From contig CAJQUW010016853.1 of assembly GCA_907163375.1 (NCBI GenBank), positions 62,001 to 126,000 on the forward strand: a DNA stretch of 64,000 nucleotides, written 5' to 3'. Origin of the DNA: Prostheceraeus crozeri (lineage: Eukaryota > Platyhelminthes > Polycladida > Euryleptidae). The number at the start of each line of letters is the position of its first letter. Position 1 is the stretch's first letter. This document shows positions 30,465 through 43,027 of this stretch, in pieces. The notes below the pieces were generated by a model that saw nothing but the letters and a program-made list of their open reading frames with translations, made no database searches and had not been told where the DNA came from. The translations under genes were made by a program, and so were the position numbers.

Positions 30465-33120
30465 ATTATTTCCGATTCATGATTGTTGAAGTCAGTGGAA
30501 AAAATGATAGTCTGTATCTTTCTGTTCGGGTCAGTTGTAATCGGTAATGCTTTGAATGAAGTAAACGTTTTGGTACGTACTTGTGAAGAATATGGTTCTT
30601 GTTATCAGCCAATTTCCTGAATAGCCTCTTGCTGATTAATTCCCGTCGATGTTGCAGACGAAAGTAGCTACGGTAGTAGCTGACGGTGGATCTTTGTGTT
30701 TCCGGTACCTTGATTTATAAGTTTAAAAGCTCGATAATCAACACTTTCAATTTTTCTTTCCAGTCTTTTAGGCAAGTGAATGAAAATTGGGCAAGCATAT
30801 TCGAGTGTCGACTGAATCATGCCCGAGTAGACCATCTTCAGATCGGCGACATTTACAAAACGCTTCAACTTTCGCAAGATGAAAAACCGGCGATTGCATT
30901 TCTTCACTACGTTTGCGATATGGTGATCCCATGTCAACTTATTGTTCAAGATAACGCCGAGTACATTCATCTCAGTCACTATTGGCAAGGGCAATCGGTC
31001 ATGAACAGCTGAAGTGCTACGTTGACAGAGCAGTATCTTCGATTTGTCTTTATTTAATATGATTCTGTTGTCTTTGCACCATTCTTCCGTGCTTTCCAAT
31101 TCAATCTGAATTTCATCGGAAAATGTTCTTGTCTCGAAAAATCGGCAATATAGAGTAAATGTCATCAGCATACTTTACTTGCTTAGTCGACGAAAGTTGA
31201 GGACTCATATCATTTGTAAAGATGGAAAATAAGGTCGGCCCAAATACTGAGCCCTGAGGAATTCCATTTCTCATGATATTTGGATTTGAAAATGATCCCT
31301 GTATTTTGACCGTAAAATGTCTGTCTTGAAGATAGGAAAAGAGACAGCGAATGAATCCTGATGGTAATTTCAACTGTTGCAACTTTTGTATCAACAAATT
31401 GTAATTTATTGAATCAAATGCTGAGGTCATATCCATGGACATAATCGCCACGCCATTTGTTGCAGAGTCATCATAATAATGGAACGCATTTTTTGTTATA
31501 TCAATCAATGCAGTGGTGGTAGAGTGTTGTGGTCGAAATCCGTGCTGATCTTCTCCCAGAGATGGTTCTATAGTCTTCCACATTTTGTTCAACACAATCC
31601 TTTCAAAAACCTTTGATATCACTGGAAAAGTACTTATGGGTCGAATTTTATCAACTGTGGGGGGAGTTGTCTTCGGAACTGAGGTAATAATTGCCGTCTT
31701 CCAAGCTTGAGGAAAACAGCGTTGCTTTATGGAAGCATCATATATTCCTTTCAATGGTTTAGCAATGAGATCAGCTGTTTCAGAATATATCCTTGTTGGG
31801 ATATTTTCAATGCCGGTCGATTTCTTCCATGACAAAGACTTTAATCCATTAAATACCTCTTCTTCACTGATATTCACATTCCAATTATCATCAAGTAAAG
31901 TGAAATCAGCATTGTATGCGCTTGATGGTTCATCATATTTGCACTTTAACATTTTAGCAATATCATTTGATAATTTTTCCGAATTTTCCTCTTGATTCAA
32001 CAGACAGCTCCAAATTCCAGTATTATTTTTACCGTTTATGTCTTTTACTATCTTCCAAATACCATGTCTTGTCTGTTACATTTTATCAGCAAACATTTGT
32101 TTCGATTTGCAGATTTCAGATCTAACTTTCATTTTCAAGTAGTTATATTTTTCCCAATCACCAGCACGGTAAGCTTGCCAACGTTGGTCTATCAAGGACT
32201 TAGTCAGAGGCGATAGCCATTCCTTATCACGACTTGTCATACAGACAAATCTTTGAGGTATAGTGCAGTCAACAGCAAGAGTTAATACGTAATGGAACAT
32301 TCCAAAAAGTTCATTTACATCAATATCGGGGTTCATGAATATATCCCAGTCAATCTCTGATAAGCAACTTCTCAGATTTTTCAGGTTAGAATGCCTGTAA
32401 TCGTAGATTCGGTGTGATGTAGAAATAGCAGAATTGGGTATAGCTTTGCTTGATATGGGATCAGCACAGATTGTGACATGGTCAGAATTGCCAATAGGAG
32501 CACTGAATTTCACATTTTCAGTCAGATAAATGTCTTTTAAATTTCTAGAAATAACAATGTGGTCGAGAATACTCTTGCCTCTTGTAGGCCTTGTAACAAT
32601 GTCTTTCAGATCGAGGATATTACAAAGATCTGTTACATTCAAATGATTAAAATCCCCAAGAATTATCAAATCAAAGTTCGGACTTTCATATAAAAGTTTG
32701 TCAATAAAATGTACAATGGATTCACGAATTTCGTTCGTTCTGACGCGAGAGATATTTGGGGGAATGTACAAACAAAACATAATGATATTACAGCTTATCA
32801 GTTTCATAACGACAAATTCCATTTCTTCAATCAAAAGCTGATGATTTATCAAACGATAAATAACTCTGTCATTTATATAAACAGCAACTCCGCCACCTTT
32901 TCGAATTAAGCGATCAGATCGAACCAACATGTAGCCAGGTATACTAATAGTCTTCGAGTCGACATCATCGCTCAACCAAGACTCGGTCACACAAATTACA
33001 TCAGGAGTGGTCGCTAACGTCATCGAAGAAAATTCGTCGAATTTTCCTATAAGAGAGCGGATATTCGTAAGAAAAATATTCGGATAAGAAAAATTGTTTT
33101 TGTCTAAAATCCGTCTCGAA
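30465..33120 (-). pseudogene. LINE ORF2: APE endonuclease and reverse transcriptase
   Basis: The endonuclease motifs appear in order: VICVTESWLSDDV, KGGGVAVYINDRV, DLIILGDFNHL, SILDHIVISRN and IGNSDHVTICAD. RT motifs follow: DKIRPISTFPVISKVFERI, SMDMTSAFDSINYN, NGIPQGSVFGPTLF and the active site VKYADDIYS (near 31165). The thumb region reads NVLGVILNNKLTWDHHI, and the C-terminus HKYVPKRLLHSKHYRL ends near 30467. Lesions: an in-frame TAA near 32077, a frameshift near 31135 and a stop near 30669. The start overlaps ORF1. Confidence 0.85.
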
Positions 33121-33907
33121 AATGGTGTACCCTATCTAATCCAGAAGACAGGTCATCAAAGAAAACAATTTTGCCATGTCGAATAATCGCTTTTTTGCTT
33201 TCGCTGTTGATCACTTTGAGTTCTTCACGCAGTATTCTGTCACATTTTTGCTGCTCTTTTGTTAAGTCAGGATTTATGTAGACACCTTTGTATGCATTAT
33301 GACGCATCAGTTGTTTAGATTTATACAGAATCTCGTTACGCGTTTTGATGTCTGGACATTTTACCCTCAACAAGCGATGTCGGTTTGGCACTATCTTGCC
33401 CAATCGATTTACTTCTTTGATGTGAGAAAAATCAACTTGTAAAATAGTAAATAAACTTTGTAATATACTCCGATCATAGTTGCATCTTTCAGCAGTGTTA
33501 CCATCACTAGATTCAGCTAGTCCAGAAATAACAAGACATTTTCTCTTCGCCTGTCTCAACTCAAACTCATTCATGATGCTGCTACTGAATTCATGGTTGA
33601 TTTGAGCTTGAGGTGGATAATGATTAGCATTAGCCAGTTCTGATGTTACTTTGAGCAAGTTTTGCTTGTATTCGGCCTGTTCCTTTTTAATAACGTCAAG
33701 CTGTGATTCGACTTTGTCAACTCGACGGCATAAATGTTGAATATTGTCTTCAATGCGATTGATTTGAGCAGTAAAAGAGAATATGATGTCATCTTTTGCA
33801 CTCTGTATTAGTTGTTTTACATCCTCTAAGGTACAAGCAAGTGACTTGGTGGAGCGTGTATTCTTTCTTGCTGGTGTAGCCATGGACAATCGATGTAAGA
33901 AAATCAC
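33104..33907 (-). CDS. LINE ORF1 protein (coiled coil plus RRM-like)
   Basis: 267 residues; the likely start is the second ATG (MATPARKNTRS, 33883), giving 259. A coiled coil spans about residues 45-95 (INRIEDNIQHLCRRVDKVES). An RRM-like nucleic-acid-binding domain follows (KRKCLVISGLAESSDG, then VNRLGKIVPNRHRLLRVKCP, then GVYINPDLTKEQQ). This is the ORF1p layout of CR1/L2-type LINEs, which binds the LINE RNA. The frame is intact. Confidence 0.8.
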   Translation of the reverse strand: MIFLHRLSMATPARKNTRSTKSLACTLEDVKQLIQSAKDDIIFSFTAQINRIEDNIQHLCRRVDKVESQLDVIKKEQAEYKQNLLKVTSELANANHYPPQAQINHEFSSSIMNEFELRQAKRKCLVISGLAESSDGNTAERCNYDRSILQSLFTILQVDFSHIKEVNRLGKIVPNRHRLLRVKCPDIKTRNEILYKSKQLMRHNAYKGVYINPDLTKEQQKCDRILREELKVINSESKKAIIRHGKIVFFDDLSSGLDRVHHFRDGF

Positions 33908-33990
33908 AATGAACGTTGTCTAATTTTAGCGTACGAGGATTCACGTAAAAATGGAAACGTCACAGGTCACGTGCAAAAATCAATAATGCG

Positions 33991-34595
33991 AAATATTTTG
34001 GCGAGAGTTTGTTCTAGCTCGATTGTAATAACAGCTGATTTTAATGATAGCTGACAGTACCATCTACTACACTCAGTCAAACACAGCAACACAAATCAAT
34101 ATTCGAGACACAGGGAAATCCAAAGGTGTGACGAAGATATTTAGGTGTACCGAATTGATGGCGAGACACTACAGATATCCGTCATAGATATCTCACAAGA
34201 TCAGATGCTAGTGACGCAATGCAAATCCGAATCCGAACAATACATGCACCAATTGAAAGCCAAATCGCTATAGTGAGCAACACTCCAGCCAAAAACACAA
34301 AAAATGAGAATACCGAATCTCCAATAAGTCAGATTGCAAAACCAACCAAACCAAAAGATTAACCGAAACCAGACGAACACACAGATACCAAATTTTGTGT
34401 TGCAAAGGTGGACCAAACCCAACTAATCAAGGATATTACGCATCGATAGTGAGAGAACAACAGAGACACGACCAGCACGTTTAGCGAGACATGTTGCATG
34501 CAGTAACGAACAGGCATCAAAATGCAAGGGCATAATTTCAAATAGCAGCAGATACAGCACTATAAATATATAAATAGTAGCACTATACAATGATG
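33991..34595. other. non-coding, possible LINE 5' UTR then nothing identified
   Basis: The first part may be the LINE 5' UTR. No gene or repeat end is supported in the rest. Confidence 0.35.
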
Positions 34596-34985
34596 ATAGT
34601 GTGGTCCCTAAAAAACCCTGTGCTTAGCACGTCGACCACACTTCACTTCAGTCATGTATCTTGGACAGTTTTCAATGCCACACATTGGTGGACTACTTCT
34701 TAGTATCCCTTTATCTCTCAAGAATAGATCTGTAGTAGATTCGTTGACGCATGGGAAAGGTACTTCTGACAGCTTCATGTCTGCAAATGTGAGAGTGTGG
34801 TACGACTGCTGTGCACATTGCTAAGCGGTGCGCGATGTCATGGTGAGGATTGTCCATAGAATAAGGACTCTCTCTCTCTCTCTCTCTCTACTCGATGTTG
34901 ATGACCTTCACTGATGAATTTCACAGAGAAAGCTATCTTTATTTTTATTTGATACGATTTGATATAAGGGACCACCTATGATCGG
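34596..34985. mobile_element. possible MITE with GTGGTCCC ends and TA duplication
   Basis: The left end TA-GTGTGGTCCCTAA and the right end AAGGGACCACC-TA are near-mirror images flanked by TA. The same end phrase recurs at 36881-36897 and 36911-36924 (GGGACCACACTAT), so the family has other remnants nearby. Confidence 0.4.
34868..34889. repeat. (CT)n microsatellite
   Basis: About eleven CT units. Confidence 0.95.
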
Positions 34986-35268
34986 CAATGAAATCATTTT
35001 ATTTTTTATAATAAAAAATATGCCATTTTTTAGTGAAATATATGTAGGCATACGCCGTAAATAGATCCAGTCATACGAATTTTAAGATTTACACTTCTAC
35101 CATGTTAGCAATGAACTTCTCTCTTATCAATGAAATTGAGATTAGATTGCATGCAGCATCGATTTATTCCAAATAATGGAAGACAGAAGAAAGCAGTTTA
35201 GTCATACAAAGCTTCTTGTATATCAAAAGTTAGGTAGGGCCCATGGCCTATTCGCAAATTTTATTTAA

Positions 35269-36596
35269 CCCTAAAAGGGTTGGGTGTATACAATTTGTCA
35301 ACATTTCAACTTGCAAGCACCATAGCTACTAGAATAATTATTCTGTGCACTTTATATTTCATGTCCATGAATTGCAGCATCAAATCAATAAGAATCTGTA
35401 TTAATTTCCCATCGAGGATATTTTATGTTCCGGCTGTGAGCTTAGGGATCCTCAACCGGTTGGCTGTTGACATTTTGACAATAAACAACAATGTCTGTTG
35501 TACAGCTCTGCATAAGTTATTTTCACATCATCATGAAATTTTATTTAGCTCGTATTTAAGCCAAAAACTATTTTTCTGAGGACGAGGTTTTATGCACTCC
35601 AGTCCTATTACAAACTACATAATGCAATAGAACCATATGTCTACAGTCTATCGTACTGTAATTTCTTCAGATATTCAAGTACTTGTATTCATGTGATTCA
35701 CCTGTATTGCAGATGATCTGGCTCACAACCATCAAGGATATATAATCACTCAATCATCTTCGAGTTTCGGTTATCGTATGGTTTCGTGAATAGGTATCAG
35801 CAGAAGATCATAGACGAGATTTCAGTTATCATAAGATTTCGTTTCACACATGATTGAGCTCCTCTTATTCAGGAGATCCTTGTGACGGAAACAGAAAAAC
35901 TCTGTTCATAAATGATTATATACTTCAGGAAGATAATGATCTATGTGATGTAACGGACGAAATAGTGGAGACACATGTCGTCAGTTGAAGTCTGTGAGAT
36001 TGTCCTTATCGGTATATGATTTATATCGACTGTTTGAATAAGCATTGAATGGGAATTGCCTTTGAAGAAAGATAGCTATACTAAAGAAGAAGAAAGCATG
36101 ACTTGAAAGAGGTTGCGCATTCAGCTTGCAAAACCCTTTGCGACTCACGCAATCATTTACCAAGAGCCATTGTATAGGCTGATGCAGTGCTAGGTTTCAA
36201 AGAAGAACAAAACATTACATGTTCTCTTACAGTCAACGTTCCTCGCCGATGCTTCATGCGCAGTAAGGATACACACAGTCGTTGTGCGCATCTAATCATA
36301 TAATAATTTCTTTATTATTATATTTTGAATAGAAACAGCAAAAATGATATTATGATTACCTGTATCCTGCATCACATGTACACAAGCAATGCAAAGGGAA
36401 TTGACTGTAAAGAACTCAAATAAGAAAAAAATAGCGAAAAATACCCTGTTTTGAGGAGAAGATTATAAAGAGATAACTGCACGCATCTTAACTTTTTTCC
36501 GTTTGAAAATTAGCTCAATATGAGGTAAAATTTTCTGTTTACAAAATGTTAACAAACAACCGGATGAGGTGAAAAAAATGAGCAACCGCTTTAGGG
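35269..36596. mobile_element. piggyBac-like non-autonomous element
   Basis: TTAA at 35265-35268 and 36597-36600 flank ends that read CCCTAAAAGGGTTG and, reversed, CCCTAAAGCGGTTG (12 of 14 match). TTAA duplications and CCC starts fit piggyBac. The 1.3-kb interior has no transposase. Confidence 0.45.
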
Positions 36597-36600
36597 TTAA

Positions 36601-37093
36601 GCTTTATACACTCGAGTTGCAAATGCGCCTACAATATGCAGTTGGTTAGGCTAACAGTATCTAAAGTACGAAAAGACTTCAAAACATCAAGACAGACAGA
36701 CTGGCAGACAATAGCCTGATGCTTTCCGCTACATGAATCAATCAGTTCGGAAGGACATGGGTAGAACAAACGAAAGATGCTAAATTAGTTTCAATACAAA
36801 ATGCGAAGAATCTATGATTCCATGCATTCTATAGGAAATATAATGGAACAAAAATTTTTGATATCATTGCCGATCTTTGGGGACCACACTATCATCATTG
36901 GTACACGAAGGGACCACACTATAATCAGTCTACCGCATTTTCAACCGGAGCTTTATTTTGAGCTTGCTGCAAAAAAGGTGTAGCGTTGTGTCTTCCGATG
37001 CATACCACTGCTGAACGTAAAAATATAAGCTTCTCAACAGGGGTACGCTCGACTGAAAAAAGGTGGGTAGGCCCTATTTTGCAACTTTGACCC
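36601..37093. other. non-coding, with GGGACCACAC remnants
   Basis: Contains two copies of the GGGACCACACTAT phrase (36881-36924) described for the MITE at 34.6 kb. Nothing else seen. Confidence 0.35.
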
Positions 37094-37486
37094 ACGTGTG
37101 TGAAGTTAGCCTTACCAATATCCGTACCACATCGAAAATTGCGTGTGCCACTCTCGAAAACAGCATTTGCACATAATTTTAGAGTGTGCCAGCTTGTGCC
37201 ACCAGTAATTTTTCAAAATAATGCAGCAGTTTGCGAGAAATCGTCCATCAAAACTTCGAGGTGGTAAGGATGTGAAGTTAGCCGTACCAATTTACAGAAA
37301 AAATCTTAAATCGCATCTTTATGAATTTTCAACCACATGGACGTCTAAAATAACACGTCTAAAGCATGTGTTAACACCCACTACTTCGCCAAAATTCACA
37401 ATAGTTACTGAGAAAATGGACAAAATGACCTCAAAGTGGTACGGATGTGAAGTTAGCCGTACCACTTGTGAAAACTGCATGTGCCT
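37094..37486 (+). repeat. modular repeat, left copy of an inverted pair
   Basis: About 392 bases that recur inverted at 45391-45782 with roughly 98-99% identity. Inside, GTGAAGTTAGCCGTACCA recurs three times. Downstream, further modules (GTGTGCCACTCG, GCACAAATGCGGATTTTCCT) are shared with the other copy but in a different order. An open frame of 124 codons crosses it, but I see no protein signature. Confidence 0.75.
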
Positions 37487-37837
37487 CCGCACAAATGCGG
37501 ATTTTCCTCCGCAGCCACGCCCACAGCCCATCCGCACCACTTGTGAAAACCGCGTGTGCCACTCGAATCAACCCAACGAATACCAGAAATTCTGAATCTA
37601 CCAAAAATGTCAATGGTTTTACAAGAAATTGTAGTAGTTTTATTCAAGTAGCGATAATTCAAAATTGGACATATTTCATTCATGTGATCATTATGTTGTT
37701 TTTATCCTGCAAAAACGTACAACGAACTTGGTATCATTGGATAGAGAATTGTTCACTCTATCAGGAAATATCAACGCTTTTACAGAAAATGCTGAGACAA
37801 TGTCGGAAACTACAGATTGATGTGCCAGTCCATCAAC

Positions 37838-38637
37838 CGTAGTCCGCAATCTTGGTGTACTTCTCGACCCCTGCTTATCAATGCAACCTCAGATTTCGAA
37901 TGTCGTCTCCAAGTGCTTCTGGACTCTCCGTCAGCTCCGAACCATACATCGCTTCCTTCCCAGATCTGTCTTGAACATCCTCGTGGTCTCCCTAGTGCTC
38001 TCCAGACTTGATTGCTGCTGCAGTCTGCTGTATGGCTTCCCTGATAACTCCCTCTCCATAATGCAATCCGTGATGAATGCTGGAGCACGGATCTTGTTTC
38101 GTGCCCGCTCCTGTGACCACATCACTCCGCTTCTCCAGTCGCTGCAGTGGCTCCCGATCCGCCATCGCATCACCTTCCGCGTGGCGGTATTCGCGTTCAA
38201 GTGCCTTCGGGGAGGAGCCCCTTCATACTTGTCGTCCCTCTTGCATCGTGTGTCCTCCATCCCTTCCCGTAAAAGTCTCCGCTCGGCCTCAGGTGACCAG
38301 CTGCTTGTCCCAACCTCCCGCCTGAAGACTGTCGGTGCCAGGGCCTTCCCGATCGCGGCTGCCCGCGTGTGGAACAGTCTGCCGGATAGTGTCAAAGCAG
38401 CTCCCTCAGTCCCTTTCTTCAAGAGGGCCCTGAAATCCGAACTCCTGCGTACTGCCTTCAGTCACTAATGATATGTTTTTGTTTGCTTCTCATTTTCTAA
38501 CATTTGCCTCTCTCCTGTGACGTCGATCGAATTTGTTTTGCTGCGTTTTTTTCTTGTGCTCTTGAAGTCTCGCCCCGAGACATAAATGTCACATAAATCT
38601 TTTCGTAAAAAATAGAAAATAAAATAAATAAATATAT
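37838..38637 (+). mobile_element. LINE (CR1/L2-like, GC-rich) 3' fragment
   Basis: 195+ residues open to 38468: VRNLGVLLDPCLSMQPQISN, then FWTLRQLRTIHRFLPRS, LSRLDCCCSLLYGFPD, DHITPLLQSLQWLPIRHRI and AVFAFKCLRGGAPSYLSSLL, ending ALKSELLRTAF. This is the conserved C-terminal region after RT of CR1/L2-type LINEs. The 3' end is an AAATA-rich tail at 38620-38637. G+C is far above the surroundings. 5'-truncated at about 37838. Confidence 0.85.
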
Positions 38638-38726
38638 ATTTTGTGCAAGGATGTTTCTGTCACAAATTCCTTCTAAATCTATGTTAGATTTTGTTTAAAC
38701 ACTGCACGCATTTCTAAACGTACCAG

Positions 38727-38814
38727 CTGGACGTGGAATTTTGTGGTCCGCCGCTATTAACGAAGCTGTCAGCCTATATCTACGCACACGGCATGTTTCA
38801 AGGCAGCAGGGAAA
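38727..38814 (+). CDS. weak candidate host exon
   Basis: CAG precedes and GTAAGTAG follows an 88-base GC-richer segment. It is open in two frames, one reading LDVEFCGPPLLTKLSAYIYA. A second segment after TCCTACAG at 39247 could continue that frame for 13 codons to a stop. No family recognised; could be chance. Confidence 0.22.
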
Positions 38815-41722
38815 GTAAGTAGCTTTTATTTCATTGCAATGAATGTCCAGTCTTATTGCAGGAAGTTAGATCAGTGAAATCGGCTTGCAGACTGATGGAC
38901 GGAGCTTATGATTGCTTGGCTTAGTTAGGAACAACCCTATATAGATAACTAAAGAATAGAAGGGAGTGCTATGTGTAGGGCACTGTGTATATACAGCAGA
39001 TGAATAATGAGCAATGAATAAGCAGATGTTGGTGGAATGTCTATGGCTACTGCATAGGTTGAGTCGGCAAATATTTGGTCTCGCATCTATTACACCGGCT
39101 ATCTGGTGCAGCATACTTCCATTTTTGTTGTCGTGTCTAGCTGCTCAGAAATTTCTGACTCCAAATCCCTCAATGAAATAAATGTGTGTCTTGATTTGTT
39201 TATTTGTCTTGCTTGACCTTTCTTGGTCCTGCTTTGCATCCTACAGGCACGCGTGAACAGGGGACTAGGAAGGCTCAGCCCGCCTAATCTTCAGCCAGAT
39301 ACATTGATCTCGGACTTTTGATTGCACATGAATGATATAGAACTACATATAGATAAGTTGGCAGTGGATGTCAGTGCAACTATCGCTTGAACTTATCTAA
39401 GTCATGAATACCTTTAGAGTGTTCAAATTGTCATGATTCCATCAAACTTTAGGAAATCCAATCCACATGTCAGACTCTTTTTGCATGCATCAGATACTGT
39501 GATCGATTTCTACCACCATGACAACTAGATCATTAGATTCTAAGAACATCTCCACGACAACTTCGCAAGCCGGTTCGACCAGAGAAATTCGACTTGTGCC
39601 TCGAAATAACCCTCAGATACATGGCTACTAAGACAGAGATTCGAACAATCAGGCATGATGATTGCAGCAATCCTCGAAGCCTAGTTCGTCAATACAAGAG
39701 GCTTCGGTTCTCTTTTGAAATAATATCTCCTGGGATGAATTTCAGCGATGGAGCTGCGATTATATTAAACACTTCTAAAATCATTCTTTACATTTGGAAT
39801 GTCTAGGGAAATCGGTTATAAAGTAAAAAGTTATAGCATGATGGTGTGTATATCAGTGATGAAACTGGTTCAAAGGCACCATTCGGTGACCCACTCAATG
39901 ACTCGGGTTCTTTTTGAATTCTTATGCTTTTGTAGTCATAGAGCAAGCTTGTAGCTCAATTGTGATCGAAGTGAATAATCTGTTGGTCTATACTAAGTCT
40001 ATCACTAGGCGACTGGAAATGCAATTAGTCATTGTTCAATGGCGAAAGACAAGTAAGGATTCAGTGCAAATCGCTTGTTGCTGTCGCTTGGATCATCACT
40101 AGCCGACACAGCTCTGAAAGAGGCGCCATGAGGCTATGATGTAAATTCACTGATAATTCTTCAGGAAATAAGTAATTATTAAGGGAAAGATTTCCAATAT
40201 TTAGTAGTTTTTAGTAGCATGTTGTCCCATTTTTTCGATGGGGCACTGTCAGAGGATTTTGGTTCGATGTGACCTGATCTGTAATATAGTTTGTGCGGGA
40301 CATGTTCAAATTAATTTCACTTCCCCTGAACGAACTGCGTTGCTTGTGATAGGCAATGGAAATTGTTACAGCCACAAAAATAATGAATGACAGCATTGGT
40401 AGCTACATGTAAGTAGTTAATTGTAAAACGCCTTCAATTTCAGGCAAATGACATGATATACAATGATAATGACCTTAATACTTACATATTACAAAATAAA
40501 TTCCGGAGAAGCATGGCATAATTACATGTAAGTGCAGATGCTTTATGCCAATTGTGATCGTTGCTATAAACTTACATGCTCAATTAAAGATTGGACATAA
40601 GTGAGCATGATTGATATGCATATGTCATATTTGAGTGCTTGATGCATAGGCCCTATGTCAATTTGACGTTTTTTGCATTAACTATCTTCAACTTCATCAA
40701 TAATAATTTTAGTGCAGTTCATCGGTCTCATTTGGTAGTGATATTTTATCTCTTTGCATTTTTATAGAGAGCTTTAGTTGCCTCACACTTGCTGTGTATC
40801 CAGGCTGTCTTCATCCTGTTCCACTCCAAGTCAAATGTATTTTGGTCTGCAATATGTCCTTCATGGTTCATAACCTCCTCGTTAAAGTGCATGGTTAAAG
40901 TACAACTCCACAATGAACTCAGAATGCCAACGCATGATAATGTGCCATAATGTACATCGTGCTGAAAACGAAAGATAAAACGTCTAGAAGGCTATTCCTT
41001 TTATTATCTAGTTTGATCACTGCATGATGACGATTGACGCTGTTGGAGATTCGTGCGCAACATTTTTTGCCTCATCTCTGAAATATAAAAGATTAATTGG
41101 ATTGAATGATAAATTGATTATAATATTTATTTATTTCGTGTTTCCATGATTGCATGTATTCATTGACTAAGGAGACATCGAAACCTTGCTCTATAATTCA
41201 TCCAGGGTAGTTTGATTGATTTGTTTAAGTATCTGGATGTGTATTATAAATGGCTGCTGGGATGATTTTCATCATCGTATGAGAATGTATAAATTCTTGA
41301 TCAAATATCAGCATACCGATGGTGAGAAACCAAGGAAATCGTTATTCGCACGCATAAATTCTTGCGAATAACGGATTAGCAATAAAATTACTATTCAGAC
41401 GAATTTTTGCGTCGGAATAACCGCGCCACAGTGGCCTGGTAAGGAGCAGGAATCTGAGACAACTGTTTAGCCTACAACCCATGATGCGCCAATGGATCAG
41501 GAACGTGATCATTTTCATTTTCTATGTAAGATACAGTCAACAATGACCCAATTTTATTTCGCAGAAAATACGCGATCTAGCTAGACGTGTTTACTTGCTT
41601 CTGCTCGTGAATATCATAGTCAATGTCGATTGTGACTTGTGGATCTGACTGTGACAGTCAGTCCCTAATTCTACTGCTGAAAGTAAACAGTTAGTTAACA
41701 TTATTCCTTTTTTCTTCAACAG
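38815..41722. other. non-coding, one small hairpin
   Basis: Mostly featureless. 41340-41423 is a short element with ~31-base inverted ends (CGTTATTCGCACGCATAAAT against its degenerate complement); its left half is itself a perfect 11-bp hairpin (CGTTATTCGCA ... TGCGAATAACG). Confidence 0.4.
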
Positions 41723-41836
41723 GTCGTCTACGCTAACCCAAAGGATTTTCAGAAACCGTCAACGATGTGTCTTGGGTCGGTCAGTGCAATGAATCAAATT
41801 TCAAAGCTGTTCAATGAGGAGAAGATTGTGGATTGA
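41723..41836 (+). CDS. candidate last coding exon of a host gene
   Basis: A textbook acceptor (TTCCTTTTTTCTTCAACAG) is followed by 37 open codons and TGA. The peptide reads VVYANPKDFQKPSTMCLGSV, then SAMNQISKLFNEEKIVD, a protein-like C-terminus. A poly(A) signal AATAAA follows at about 42112. Phase at the acceptor is 0. No upstream exon was identified with confidence and I do not recognise the protein. Confidence 0.45.
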   Translation, partial: VVYANPKDFQKPSTMCLGSVSAMNQISKLFNEEKIVD

Positions 41837-42498
41837 TGAGCTGGAAAATGGAGTGCACTTCTCTTCTTTTTCTTTTCAATGTCCTGAAGTCTTCAATATA
41901 GTGGAAATTAGTGTCACTCGTTGCGAAGAACGAGTTTCAGCATGATGTGGCATTTTTGGTGAATTGTGATATTCCTGTGTATGATAGTGGTATGTAGACT
42001 GGGACAGTGTCACGACTTTATTGACATATGTTTTGGTAAAGTTGGACAAATTGTATCTTTCATGTGAAAACCAGTCTGTTTTTGAAACTTGTCATTGTGA
42101 ATTTCTATATGAATAAAATGTGAAGTTAATGACCTGTTATTACAATTTGTTAAGTGTGTGGAAGGTAGTAGGCGACTGGGCAAGGCATGGGAAGCGGAAA
42201 TCCAATAACAGTTAAATTTGTGTTTGAATATGCAGTCGGCTAGTGTTAAGGTAAGGTTTGGCGAACGGGCTAGTTTCCAGGGATGAGGGCTTCGGATCTG
42301 GATTGTAGGTGAATAGAGGTAACACAATGATGACTTCCATATTTCATGCGCATAGGCCTGCATGTCATAGTGATGGTAGTTGGCATGTGTTAGGTAAGTT
42401 TGCATAGGTGATAGAGCATGCTCATATTACCCAGAGGCATTGTTAGTAATGTTTGACAACAGATTAGGACAGTAGAAATATGCTACGAAGGAGGCATG
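41837..42498 (+). other. possible 3' UTR of the exon at 41723
   Basis: Holds an AATAAA at about 42112 and no coding signs. A 131-codon frame on the other strand looks like chance. Confidence 0.3.
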
Positions 42499-42506
42499 GT
42501 TATAGG

Positions 42507-42908
42507 CAGAGGCGTCGAGACTGGGGGTGTGGGGGACCGTAAACCCCCTCCCCCCAATATGAAATTATTAAAAGATTCAGGTTATCTGAGAAACTTCAGG
42601 TAAACCGCCGGTTTGCCGGCGATTCAGTTCCAATATTCACTGACGTTTTTCTTAGCCATAAAAACACGTCTTGTCACAAAAACACATCGTAATGTCGGGA
42701 AATTCTCACCCTTTCTAGACACCAGAAAGTATATGGTTGATGATATTGATTTGTCACGCGAAAGCGGTCAAACTTAGCGCGCTGAAACATGTTAGAATGT
42801 GTGTGAGTATGCGTGTGTGCAATAATCAGGTAAATTTTGGTTCTTAGTTGTAAATCAGGTAAAATTTAGCAAACACCCCCCAATGATGTTTCCTTAGCGA
42901 CGCCTCTG
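42507..42908. mobile_element. 402-bp hAT-type MITE
   Basis: Both ends begin CAGAGGCGTCG, fitting hAT CAGNG. Flanking 8-base duplications GTTATAGG (42499-42506) and GTTATAAG (42909-42916) differ at one base. No coding capacity. Confidence 0.75.
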
Positions 42909-43027
42909 GTTATAAGCCGTAATTGCAGTTGAACATAAATTTTAGTAATGAGTTGTAATGTAAGTGATGGATAAGCGCTAGGACTTCATGGAGGGAAGAC
43001 ACTGAAGAGGTCTAAATATGTCCTTAA

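Larger units (their letters stand above)
30290..33990 (-). mobile_element. nearly full-length two-ORF LINE (CR1/L2-like)
   Basis: Read leftward: ORF1 (33104-33907), overlapping ORF2 with endonuclease and RT (about 33120 to 30465), a short 3' UTR, and a 3' end of TATTATTATTATTA repeats at 30290-30305. It retains ORF1, APE-type endonuclease and RT, which is unusual since other LINE copies here are truncated. A few frame lesions make it inactive. Confidence 0.85.

Noticed and set aside
42010-42405. 131-residue minus-strand frame
   Set aside because: Low-complexity composition, no domain, and it lies antisense to the likely 3' UTR of the exon at 41723.
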